A stretch of DNA of 64,000 nt from Panicum virgatum (Eukaryota > Streptophyta > Magnoliopsida > Poales > Poaceae): contig NC_053142.1 of the NCBI RefSeq assembly GCF_016808335.1, forward strand, positions 39,661,674 through 39,725,673, written 5' to 3'. Each line of letters begins with the position of its first letter. Position 1 is the first letter of the stretch. A model generated the notes under the pieces. The model made no database searches, was not told the DNA's origin, and worked only from the letters and a program-made list of their open reading frames with translations. A program made the translations under genes and the position numbers. Shown one piece after another: positions 1-10,309 of this stretch.

Positions 1-106
1 GTTACTTTAGATTAGTTCTTTATAATGGCAGAGGTGGGTAATTTAGATACATGTTTAGGGGATTACTTTAGTATATTTTCATAATGGCAAAGGTGGGTAA
101 TTTATT
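1..106. repeat. two-copy imperfect direct repeat
   Basis: Two copies, about 1-46 and 61-106, share the pattern 'TTACTTTAG...TATAATGGCA(G/A)AGGTGGGTAATTTA'. No gene is visible in 1-352. This is sequence flanking the LTR element that starts at 358. Confidence 0.6.
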
Positions 107-357
107 AAAAAATAACAGATCCAATGGCTATTATGATTAGAGTTGCTGAATTGATGGCCGGATGTTTCTGATTTTTGTGAGAATTTGTAGGATTTCACTA
201 TTTTTTGAGACTGTCCACCTAGGATCATAGGTGGCTTCACCTGAAGGCTTCAAAAGGAGCCTCCAATTAGTAATAGTAAGATAGTTTTGCTTAATAAAGA
301 TACATGAGCGAGGGAAGATGTAACTGTACCTTTCAGATCTCTCATCATCATCCTATC

Positions 358-585
358 TGTTATGAAGAAATTAGAATTAGTGATCAATTTCTGTAATAGT
401 TAATTAGGCGATTACCTTTCATTAAAGGGCCATCACGAAAGAGCCCATCCTTGAAAGGACCAACCCACGAAGGAGCCATCCCAAAGGGGCATACCGAAGG
501 GGCATGTCCTTTCGGCCTCCTTTGGTCTTGTATATAAATTGTAAATCCCATCAATGGAAACAATCATTCACTTTAACTTCTAACA
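358..585 (+). repeat. 5' LTR of the copia-type element
   Basis: 228 bp, TGTTATGA...TTCTAACA. It contains a TATA-like TATATAAAT near 530-538 and short GC-rich internal repeats of the type GAAGGGGCAT. It is 13 bp longer than the 3' LTR because of one indel in that repeat tract. The stretch just after the LTR (586-605) holds the presumed primer-binding site; the matching tRNA is not clear by eye. Confidence 0.9.
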
Positions 586-716
586 CGTTATCAGCACGCT
601 CTCCCCTGAGCGAGAGAAGAGTCCGTAGGCAAGTTCTTGCCAACCTGAGGAAAGAACGGATTGGAGAAGCAATCAACGACTCCGGCGACGAGCGGCCCAA
701 CTGCAAACTCGTATGC

Positions 717-993
717 GGGTGTGTTTAGTTCCCACAAAATTTCCAAACTTTTCAAACTTTCCATCACATCTCCTATCACATCGAAACATTAAATATAGCA
801 AATGACCCATGCATGGAGTACTAAATATAGTTAAATAAAAAAAATTAATTGCATAGTTTTGATGTACGTTGCGAGACGAATCTTTTGAGCCTAGTTAGGT
901 CATGGTAGGACAATATTTACCACAAACAAATGAAAAGTGTTACAGTGTACTACAGTGACTGATGTGACTTTTTCTCCCAATCTAAACACAGCC
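717..993. mobile_element. MITE, GGGTGTGTTTAG family, copy 1
   Basis: 277 bp with terminal inverted repeats GGGTGTGTTTAG at the left and CTAAACACAGCC at the right, flanked by a 3-bp direct repeat TGC (714-716 and 994-996). It is strongly similar to the element at 31926-32198, including the internal GTACGTTGCGAGACGAAT and TAGTTAGGTCATGGTAGGA segments. It has no coding capacity. It is nested in the copia-type element, so it is younger than it. Confidence 0.8.
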
Positions 994-1676
994 TGCATGA
1001 AAAAACAGATGGCATGCTAATCGACAAAAAGGAATATGGCCAGAATAGAAGCATGGCCGGAACTGAAGTCTCGCTGGAACTCGCCGAGTTTCTGCAAGAG
1101 AAGATTTCCTTCGACATCTTCGTCACCAATGGCGGCCACTTGCCGGCGACAACGAATCGGAGACAAGCAAAGAGGAAAAGAATATGGACTCACCACCGTG
1201 TGTGAGACGACGGTAAGATCGAGGCAATTTCGGCATCACGTCCTCTCCCGACGCAAGGACGCCATGGCATCAGCGGCACCCCATGGCCGGCACCACTGGA
1301 AACCTTGGCGACGGCCACTCCGGCGCTTCATACACCGCGGCCCCCTCGCCCACCCACCTTCTCGGCCGCGTCCTGGCCAGCCATGGCCGGCGGCTAGCCC
1401 TTGGCCGGCGCACTAGGGGAGGGACGGAACCAATGGAAGAAGAGGGCATTGGGCACGGCCCGCAGCGGTGCTAGGGGCGGAGCACGGCAGAAGCCAAGGG
1501 GCGGCGGTGCGCCCAATGGCGCAGGGCGGGGCGACGCCGAGACCAGGAGGCGGCGTCACTTGCTCAGGGCAGGTGACGGCAGTTCATGACCTCACGGGGA
1601 AGAGGAGGCACCGCGCGCGCGGCGCTTGACCCCGGCGGCGCCCAGAGGCCAGGCGGCGGCGGCGCCGCCGGTTACA
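994..1676. other. GC-rich stretch without a supportable gene
   Basis: Between the MITE and the MULE lies sequence that becomes very GC-rich from about 1260. Short ORFs in several frames are low-complexity Arg/Gly/Ala/Pro translations with no recognisable domain. It may be captured gene sequence or part of the MULE end. Confidence 0.4.
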
Positions 1677-1724
1677 GGTGTGGCAGAGGCGGGTTAGGAT
1701 TTTCCCTAACCGCCCCCTCTCGCG

Positions 1725-2130
1725 TTTTTTTCTTTTTTATATTTAAAAAAAATCAAAATTTCAAAAATATGTGGCCGTTTCAGGAAATTGCGAAAATGGA
1801 CCCATGTCGCCCATGGGGTGGGCGACCGGACCCCTGTCGCCCAGGCAGGGGGCGAAAGGCCCTTTTGGTAAAAAAAATTTACAAACAGGTCCCTGGGCAG
1901 CGCAGCGCGGGGAACTCGGTGGCAGGGGGGCGGTCGCCCCCCCAACGGGCGACGGGGGGGCCTTGGCGCCCTCCTCTCGGGCGACAGGGTCCCCCCACTC
2001 TATATAAGGCCTCCCCCCTTATTCACCTCTTATTTGAGCCCAAAAATTCCACCAAAAATCCAGAAAAAATATAGGGGTGAGGAGAAGGGAAGCGGCGAAG
2101 TCCTGCCGGATTGCGCACTTGTGATCTGCA
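1725..2130 (+). promoter_or_regulatory. left long TIR of MULE with TATA box and leader
   Basis: About 406 bp, inverted match of 3920-4299. A TATATAAGG box near 2001 precedes a leader running to GATCTGCA (2130). The same leader occurs in the right TIR, where it is followed by a good intron, so both TIRs look like promoter plus 5' exon. That they are active promoters is inference. Confidence 0.65.
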
Positions 2131-2279
2131 TGTAATTATATTTAACTTATGTATTTTTCCATTGCTATTGTAGACTAATTAAATTTAATTAGTGCTATAG
2201 TAGAACCATTTAAGTAGGAGTTTAAGGATATCTTACTTACGTAGTAGTAAATTAGTTTAGAAAATTAAGATTACGCGTC

Positions 2280-3417
2280 CATCCAGATGTGTGCCTTATA
2301 AGTGATAGGCACGCAGGTCTGCTACAAGCAATTATAAAATTACAAGTCGAAAATGGAAAAACGCATCCATTATGGCCAGATGTGCAAAAAAGGTGATGCA
2401 TTAGGCATATGGGTGCAAACTTCTTTGACCACTTCAAGAACAAGGAACTAAAGCACTTGTTCAAGAGGTTGTGCACTCAGAATCAGCAGAGAAAATTTAA
2501 TGCTTTGTGGCAGATGCTTGATCAGCTAACTGCGGAGCAAGTGAAGGCAAAGGCAGCAGGAACCAGCAGTGGCCAGTCAGCAGATGCAAAGGGCTTCTTT
2601 GGAGAAGCCATTTTCGCACTGGATTCGAGGTGCACCGAAGGAGAAATGGTCATTCCTTTATGATACAAACGGAATGTGGTACGGTATCCAGGCAACAAAC
2701 CACGTAGAGTGTTTCAATATGGTGATGCGATGTTGTCGTGGCTTTCCTCTCGTGGGAATTGTTGAGTTCATCATGTATGGATGCATGAAGTATTTCAGAG
2801 AGCGATACATGGCTGCAATCATAAACATGAGCAACCCCCAAATTTAGTTTTGCACAAAAGTGATACAATATATGCAAGACAAGATAGCAAAGGCTCTGCA
2901 GCACCGCGTCATATTGACGGGTACAAGGGAGCATAGATTTGAGGTGCTATGCAAGGATAGAACTAGTCGTGGCATCCGTAGAGATAGGGTGGTGCAAGAG
3001 AGTTTAATTACAGAAGACGGCACTGCCCGCTACAACTGCATGAAGCCAAAGTTATTGCATTTGCCCTGTTCGCACATCATTGCCGCTTGTGCAGAATCTG
3101 GGTTGCAGCCCGGTGTATTTGTGTCACCCTATTTCAGCATGGAGGCAGCTACATCCACCTGGGGACATGAAATATACGGGATTGGCATAGTTGGACCCTT
3201 TATTACGGACCGGGAGGTTAAGACTTATGTTCCTGATCCAGCCGCTAAGAAAGGCAAAGGCCGTCGTCAGACGCGTCGTATAAGAAATGGTATGGACGAG
3301 TCCGAGGCAAGCAAGGCACAAAAGCGTTGCAGCCAATGTGGAGCATTGGGTCACAACTACAAAAAGTGTCCTCAGAATGCAATTCACGGTTTGGGGGCCA
3401 AGATTTGGGGGGCATGA
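2280..3417 (+). pseudogene. MULE transposase (mudrA-like), 3' part, broken
   Basis: Reading from about 2280, the translation matches the second half of plant MULE transposases. It shows 'CLISDRHAGLL' (the second catalytic Asp region), then 'RHMGANFF' and 'NQQRKFNALWQ', then a segment ending 'GIVEFIMYGCMKYF'. Near the C-terminus is a SWIM-type Cys/His motif ('HLPCSHIIAACAESG') and a CX2CX4HX4C zinc knuckle (Cys-Ser-Gln-Cys ... Lys-Cys-Pro). Lesions seen: TGA at 2394-2396 where Trp is usual, a frame change near 2590-2610, and TAG at 2845-2847. The N-terminal half with the first catalytic Asp is absent, so it cannot encode an active transposase. The last uninterrupted part is 2860-3417. Confidence 0.8.
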
Positions 3418-3422
3418 AATCA

Positions 3423-3794
3423 TCATCGTCGTCCCAGGTAACACAAGATCTGAATGAAAGTTACCTTAATGTGTATCTCATACACCTCTGGCCGCATCCA
3501 TATCTTAGCAGTACTTTCTAAGAATCCAATCACATTAGAATGATTCGCAAGTTCACATATACGCATGTATACCTTATTATGGCGTTCTAGCAGGTGTCCC
3601 TTTAGATCTTGCGTTGTAATACCATGAAACAGTGTGCAAACTTGAAACCCTAATACTTTGGCCATAACCATCTCTATCGTACCATCCGCAAGTGGATCCA
3701 ACTTCTTTCTAAGCACAAGATCTTTCACGATATCAAGTATTATAGTAGATTTCTCTTCGGTCCAGACAAAACCTCCAAAATTGGAGGCAGCCAT
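3423..3794 (-). CDS. Myb/SANT-like protein encoded by the MULE's second gene
   Basis: 123 aa, starting MAASNFGGFVWTEEKS at 3794. The Trp-Thr-Glu-Glu start followed by helices rich in Leu/Ile, then 'ITTQDLKGHLLERHNKVY' and a Glu-Val-Tyr-x-x-His-Ile-Lys tail, fits the plant Myb/SANT-like domain family, a DNA-binding fold often carried by transposons. The first in-frame ATG after a clean intron (3918-3804, GT...AG, 115 bp) is chosen; the upstream exon lies in the right TIR. Later residues (after about 115) have no clear family match. It converges on the transposase pseudogene, with stop codons only a few bases apart. Function as a transposition accessory protein is inference. It appears uninterrupted but short for the family, so it may be truncated. 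Confidence 0.55.
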   Translation of the reverse strand: MAASNFGGFVWTEEKSTIILDIVKDLVLRKKLDPLADGTIEMVMAKVLGFQVCTLFHGITTQDLKGHLLERHNKVYMRICELANHSNVIGFLESTAKIWMRPEVYEIHIKVTFIQILCYLGRR

Positions 3795-3919
3795 GGCGAA
3801 ATGCTGAAATAACAATAGCTACTATTATTCTAAGATTACGATCCAATATTTCAATATGTAAAGATTACTTCTACTCTGATTCATAAGAAAATCACAATGA
3901 AAGGTCAAACGTTAAAACC

Positions 3920-4299
3920 TGCAGATCATAGATGCGCACTTCGGCAGGGCTTCGTCGCTTTCCTTCTTCTCACCCCTCTCTTTTTTTTCTATTTTTTCTA
4001 GAATTTTAGAGAATACAATGTGGGGTGAGAGGGGAGGGGTGTTTAAATAGGGCAGCCCTGCCCTGTCGCCCGTCGGGGGGGGGCGACCGCCCCCCCTGCA
4101 CCACGTCTCCCACCAGGGACCTGTTCGAAGAAAAAAAATTACAAAAAGGTCTCTATCGCCCGTTGCCTGGGCGACAGGGGGCCACAGGGGGCCTGTCGCC
4201 CCCCCCCCCCATGGGCGACAAGGGTCCATTTTTGCAATTTCTTGAAACCGCCATATATTTTTGAAATTTTGTATTTTTTTAAATATAAAAAAGAAAAAA
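3920..4299 (-). promoter_or_regulatory. right long TIR of MULE with TATA box and leader
   Basis: Inverted counterpart of 1725-2130. On the minus strand a TATTTAAACACC box near 4050 precedes a leader that ends CTGCAG at 3919, where a GT...AG intron begins. It contains a C-run of 13 or more near 4200 and G-runs near 4075. Confidence 0.65.
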
Positions 4300-5229
4300 G
4301 GGGCCGGCACTTGCTAGGCCGATTTGGGCCGACTTGGGCCAAATCGGCCCACAGGCCGCCACACCGGGCCACTAACAGGCCGCCTGATCTCTCCGCAAAA
4401 TTGCGATAAGGCTCCTAGAACTTTATCTTTTCATGTTCTAGATTATTCAGTTCTGCATTTTTATATTTGAGGCCCTAAATTGTTAGGTTTTAACCTCTAG
4501 ACTAGATACAATACTGCAATATATTGCATTTATTATTGATATATAAATGCTTGTTTTAGACCTTAAGTTTAAATGACTTATAATGCAAATTATTTACCTA
4601 GAGTAAATAAATAGTTTTTGAAACCTACGAGTCTTTAGAAATTGCATCATAATACATTATATTGTGGAGATTTTACTATTTAATATTTACAAATGTTTTT
4701 CTGTGTCTGTGATTTTCTGTTTTAGTCATGGACTCTGACAGAATTTATATGGTAGAATCTTTACTCCTATACATTATTTGCTTTTGAGACCAGAAAATTG
4801 TATATGTAAATATAAATAGTTTATCATTTTTTGTTGGTTGGCAATTATTTTAATTGCAATAAAATCAGATCCTCTGAATTAAGTGATGCTTAATTAATGA
4901 CGGTTGTATTTAGGCACATATTGGCCTAGTCTAGAAAGGGCAAAATGGCAGCCAAATCATTTTTGCTAGTAAGGCTAACATAAAAAAGTGGATTTTTTGC
5001 TTTGATCCCTTCGGGTTTTGCGCAAAATTATGCCACTATCCAACTATAGCACTATGTGCTTAGTACATTTTCTATTTTAGTCTCTGACTTAACCAATATC
5101 AATATGGTAGGGTACTTTGTTAACCTTGTTAATTTGGTAATTTTTTCGTAAATTCCATTTAACAAAGGTTGTTCCTCTTAATTAAGAATTTCTTAATTAT
5201 TGAGGGGTTATGCAAAATTGTTATATCTA

Positions 5230-5640
5230 TATCTTAGATACATTTGGGATCCTAACACAAGTAATGGAGTCCTAGGCATTGGCTGTGATTAATTCATATT
5301 GAATTATTTAGCCCAGAGATCGTGCTTATGACAGCGATTATTCGCCCATTATTAAGAGGTCTACATCATGTTTATTTAAACTTGATAATTACCTACATTG
5401 TGTTCTCCCAAATAAGTGTTTTGGAAATATACAAATGGTACACTTTTATGGTGATTACCATCATTCATTATTAAAGGTTACACATAGGTAGTAGAGTCTT
5501 AGGCATTAGCTGCGGTATATTCATGTGAATATATCAGCCCAGAGACCGTGCCCATAGCAGCAATTTATTTGCCTACTACTGAGAGATCTACTCTATGTTT
5601 CGCACATAGAGATTATCCACAATGTGTGCGCCATATTAAT
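5230..5640. repeat. two diverged direct repeats of about 110 bp
   Basis: Copies at about 5255-5370 and 5485-5600 share the order 'AGTCcTAGGCATTgGCTG', 'CAGCCCAGAGA-CGTGC', 'GCCcAtTAcTgAGAGaTCTAC'. They lie inside the decayed retroelement and contain no complete gene. Confidence 0.65.
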
Positions 5641-8600
5641 AATGTTTGTCTATGAGGTACACACATCTTGTGACTACCTCTATTTGTTGTGAGGTTTAAG
5701 TTTTGTTGACTACCTCCAACTATCCAAAACAAAGTGAAGATATGGATCCCCCTAAATTTTGCATTGGAGATTACAACATCACCATATGATTTTTATTTTA
5801 CCTTAGGTGTAAATTAATTAAATCAATGGGCTGTCACATGTTGGATATTGACTTCAGAGGAGTTGATGAACTCGCTCTAGATGGTATCATTATCCTATAT
5901 TGACAGTGGAAAATAGCAATGGTTTTATCCCATTGACTAAGGGAAGAATTTCATAAACCTCAATTAGGGGTTGTTCGTTATACATCAAAGATGTTGCCAT
6001 ACTTATTGCCAATGCATAAGTATTGTAGATATCAAATTGATGAATTTGATAATTGACAATATTTATGGATTTTTATATATTAGATGAGAATTTCATTGAA
6101 TTCTTGTCATATATAGATATAAATCGTACAGGAATTATTCCAATGTGGGAATGGTATGTGCCTAGTGGATTTTTTTACCACAAACTCTATAATTGGGGAA
6201 GCAAAATGTTCCTAGTTCTTATGACAAGAAGAGGGAATATTTTTTGCCATCGTTGATGCGATGTAATGATAGTTTGGTTTGCTCTACCACTATCATTCTT
6301 CCTATGGATATGAGTTAACAATTGCGGATATTTAATTATGTCCTAATTCAACTCATATCTTAATAAATTATAGAGATATCCAAATGTGTTTTCGTTTGGA
6401 AACACAAAAAAGAGAATATTATGCATATAAGTAATGAGATAAGTCTCATTTTGACTGTATTATGGATACAATCATTCCCGTACAAAATGTTGCGTATAAG
6501 ATAATTTTTCATACTGTTGATGCATTCCAAATTTGGAATGATCAACTTGCCCATCCTATGGGATTACTTGAAAAATTATTAGCAATTCTATTGATCATAT
6601 TTTACAAAAGTGTGGTTATGATAAGTGCCACAGTGAAAAATATTTTAAGACCCTTTTATCTTAAAATCATATTTCAATGTCTTAGATTCCTTGATCATAT
6701 TCAAGAGAATATGTTTGGGACCGATACAAACATTGTATGGACAGTTCAGACATTTCATGGTTGTAAAGATTCATCTATAAGATGATCTAGAGTGTGTGAA
6801 GTATCCACACTCAACCATGCATTTGGTAAATAATGGCTCTAGTTGTGAGCTCATTATTCTGAACACTACTGAATTTATATGCCTCCAAACAATTGTTTTG
6901 GCATTAGAATTTAGTTAAATATCCAAAAGGATAAATGGAATCTATGAGATAGACATCAAAATAATAAAGGACCGCTGCTAGAGAATTGCTATTTTCCAAC
7001 TTGGTGTTGGGGTCAGTAGATTTACACACTCCTGACTTATGATTAACTGTATATTCCCTATATGCACTTAGTACGTGGGAATCGTTGAAGATTTCCTATT
7101 TGCGTAAGATTGGGTTACGTTGTATACGTACCAATCTCACCATCACAGCGTACATTGATGGGTACACAGAAAATTTGGGATCAACATAAGATTTCAATCT
7201 CTGTCAATCGTTAAGTATCTAGAATCTCTCAAGGAGGACCTATTTACTACCCATATACAGGGTTTATTTTCATAACGAGCATTTCCAGGCATTAGGGGGA
7301 GATTAGACGTACCATAAATAATGCCAGAAAAATATTGGAATGCTTAAGGCATTTCAAGCTCAAGATCATGTACTAAATGAACTGAATTTTGAGTTTAAAG
7401 AACTATTATTTGCACAATATTGCAAATAGACTGCTAAATGCATTTACTGATTACTAAGATATCTTTTAAATTTGTTAATCCTTTGCAAGTTATGTGCCAG
7501 AAAGAGTGGAGGTACCAAATAAATCCACTCAACTCCCAATTGTAAATAAGAGGGGGAGAAGTATGGCCATAAAGTAGGATTATTCATTGCTAGCAACAGA
7601 AGGTTATCCTTCTAAGATAGTAAATGTAGGTCAACCTATGGTTGGCAACATATTGTGGGTAAATATTAGTTATTACCCGATGGATGAATGTCATCCACAA
7701 ACCTAGCTCAGAGGTGCACCTAAATACTGATGCTAGGATATCGGAAAGCCATGACTCTCGTTTCAGGAAGTCACGATGAGTCGTTAATGGTATTTTTGAG
7801 TCTTGATAGACTGGAGAATTATATGAAATAAAGGCTACATGTGTCGACACATATTTCTCTAAATAAATTGTATACAACATTCCAAGTCATCCAATTAATA
7901 AGACCATGGCAGAGTGTTACTGAACACTCTTGTTGGAACTTGTTGAATGAAGTAGTACATACAGAGATAGTCTTGCTCACCAAAAAAAAGATGGTTTAGC
8001 CTATGGAGCTAACATCTCAAGATATCTTTACTGTGGGATACATAAGCGTTTTCATCCTAGAATGAATTGAGAACAATATGGTGGTGAGATACAAAGCAAG
8101 ACTAGTAGCAGAAGGGGTTTACGCAAAGCCCAGGCATTGATTTTCAATGCAAACTATTCTTCTAAATAATTGTTATAAATTTCCAATACTATCTTTTGAT
8201 TGGTAGTACAAAAACATCTATCTTTGTAGTTGATAGTTGATAGATGTAGTGATTGCATATATTTATATGATCACTTGATTTGGTATATTTGTGAAGCTTC
8301 CGGGAAGGAGTTCACATACCAAAACCTCATACATAAAATCGCAACATATATTGTTTATTGCTTAAGTCAATATATGGCTTAAAGCAGTTAAGTCGAATTT
8401 GTATGCATTCCTTAAACTTAAAGGATACAAGGTTGATCACATGTGGGTGTTCATTTTTGATGTCCTTAATTGGACTTCATAGTCTTATATGGTGATCAAT
8501 AAATTTGATACCATTAGTAATGAACACACATTGATAGCGCGTGATAATCAAGACGAAGTTTAAGTTGGAAGATACAGACTAAACCAATATTTAATTTGTG

Positions 8601-9459
8601 TTTATGATCTAAGCGTCTTCTCTCAAGATTTTGTACAAAGCTTCTATATCCAGTTAATATTGAGCGATTCAATATGAAGGTGTCCTATGGTTGTTCCATC
8701 TCTAAAAAGGAGAAAGATTATTGTATGCCATAGTGATTGAGATGAGATAATAGGACATATGGTTCATTATCTTTGTGCTATTAATGCACTAATATATCTT
8801 ACAAAAGTTCCCAGCCGGATCTTATTTTGCAAAGATTTGCTTTCTAGTAGCAGCGCTAGTCCAACAAAATATTGGTAGATTGGAATTAAGAGTATCTTTT
8901 GATATCTCAAATAGCACATGTGATCTTGGTATAATCCATGATCCGATCATGTGGATATAATGATTCTCGTTATCTCTAAGATCCTAAAATCCAGATCATT
9001 GGAAGGCTTAATGTACATATAGAAAGACTATTTTGTAATAGTCTATTACTAGACATTTAATGGTCGATTCCACTAATCATTCTGATATTGTATTGCACAA
9101 GACTTCACATGAATGTATATAGCTTGACAGAATGATATATCACATATTGAGGTTATGTGTTGTTGATTCTATTGAATCAATAGTTATTACCTATAAAAGG
9201 TAATGCAACTTGTGTTGTGTAGATGAAGATAAGTTACACTTAGTATAATATTTTTTGACTAAGATGGTTATGCTCCATTAGTAATATGGACATATGGACA
9301 TTTGCAAACTAAATAATGTGATAATCTCGCTGAGATATTCACAGAGTTTACCATACTCCACATTTCTTATGTGTCATTTCTTATGTGTTGAGTGCATTGG
9401 TATGAAATTACTTTGAGATTTGCAAGTATCAGGGGGAGAGTCTCTCTGAATACTAACTT

Positions 9460-9740
9460 GTTGCAAACATCATATTGCATTCTTTTCTTTCTATGAGTTT
9501 TTCCCTTGGAGTTTCTCATATAAAATTTTTAATGAGGCAATATCAACACAAGGTCATGTCATATCATCCATTTTTTCCATGGAGTTTTTGGTGGATGATA
9601 CTCGGACATGCATTGCACTCTTTTCTTTATGTGAGTTTTCCGTTTGAGGTTTCTCATATAAAGTTTTTAATGAGGCAATGCCAGCGCAAAGGTATATGCT
9701 ATATCATCTATTTTCCCCACAGGCATTTTTGGAAGATGAT
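9460..9740 (+). repeat. two-copy repeat in the retroelement 3' region
   Basis: Copies at about 9475-9600 and 9608-9735 share TTTCTCATATAAA and TTTTTAATGAGGCAAT. The 93-codon ORF across them is a by-product of the duplication and is not called as a gene. Confidence 0.7.
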
Positions 9741-10089
9741 ATTTGAAGCATATTGATCATATGGTCAAGGTGTTGTTAGACTAAGACTTGAATTTATCTT
9801 AAGGGTCTACTAACATTGGTAGTTGTATATTACGGTGTTTCTCCTTATTTTTGTCACTGGGTTTGAAGGAGTTTTGCCTAGTATACCAGAATTACTTTGG
9901 TTTTCCCCCACAGGGTTTTTCAAAGATTTTCCTCACATTTTTCCTGAAAGATTTTTGGGGGAGTTATATATATCGCATCTCTTGATTTTTTTCATAGGAT
10001 TTTCAAGGAGTTATTCGATTGATTACAAGACCACAAAAAGATCAAATTGATTACAAGACCATAAGAAAAAAAAATTGATCAAAGGGGAG

Positions 10090-10304
10090 TGTTATGAAAA
10101 AATTAGAATTAGTGATCAATTTTTGTAATAATTAATTAGGCGGTTACCTTTCATTAAAGGGCCATCACGAAAGAGCCAATCCATGAAAGAGCCAACCCAC
10201 GAAGGGGCCATACCGAAGGGGCATGTCCCTTCGGTCTTCTTTGGTCTTGTATATAAATTGTAAATACCATCAATGGAAACAATCATTCACTTTCACTTCT
10301 AACA
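10090..10304 (+). repeat. 3' LTR of the copia-type element
   Basis: 215 bp, TGTTATGA...CTTCTAACA, followed by target duplication CTATC (10305-10309). It is immediately preceded by the polypurine tract. Confidence 0.9.
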
Positions 10305-10309
10305 CTATC

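Larger units (their letters stand above)
1677..4365. mobile_element. Mutator-like element (MULE) with long TIRs and two convergent genes
   Basis: Long terminal inverted repeats lie at about 1725-2130 and 3920-4299. Each has, from outside in: an A/T-rich segment, GGGCGACAGGG-type motifs, a poly-G/C stretch, a TATA-like box (TATATAAGG near 2001 on plus; TATTTAAACACC near 4050 on minus) and a shared leader ending in GATCTGCA. Outer ends are approximate: GGTGTGGC(A/G)G occurs at 1677 and, inverted, at 4365, but a 9-bp target duplication was not found. Inside are a decayed MULE transposase on plus and a short SANT-like gene on minus, transcribed toward each other. The two-gene, TIR-promoter layout resembles maize MuDR. 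It is nested in the copia-type element. Confidence 0.75.
4380..10089 (+). other. decayed internal region of the copia-type element
   Basis: A/T-rich, no ORF longer than about 107 codons. Scattered stretches look like residues of a polyprotein region, but stops in every frame prevent a domain call. The 3' part (9420-9760) has the 'AGGGGGAGA' and 'TTTTTAATGAGGCAA' motifs seen in the 3' untranslated part of plant copia elements. The polypurine tract AAAGGGGAG ends at 10089. Confidence 0.6.
358..10304 (+). mobile_element. old copia-type LTR retrotransposon with nested insertions
   Basis: LTRs at 358-585 and 10090-10304 begin TGTTATGA and end CTTCTAACA. The 5-bp duplication CTATC flanks the whole unit (353-357 and 10305-10309). 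A purine-rich polypurine tract, AAAGGGGAG, ends exactly at the 3' LTR (10081-10089), giving plus-strand polarity. The LTRs differ at about 13 positions plus a 13-bp indel, roughly 6 percent, so insertion is old, of the order of two million years under usual grass rates (inference). The interior has no long ORF. A MITE (717-993) and a MULE (about 1677-4365) are nested in it. Assignment to copia rests on the 3' non-coding motifs near 9420-9760, typical of plant copia elements, not on a readable pol gene. Confidence 0.85.

Noticed and set aside
9475..9756. 93-codon ORF as a small protein gene
   Set aside because: It spans two copies of a retroelement 3' non-coding repeat.
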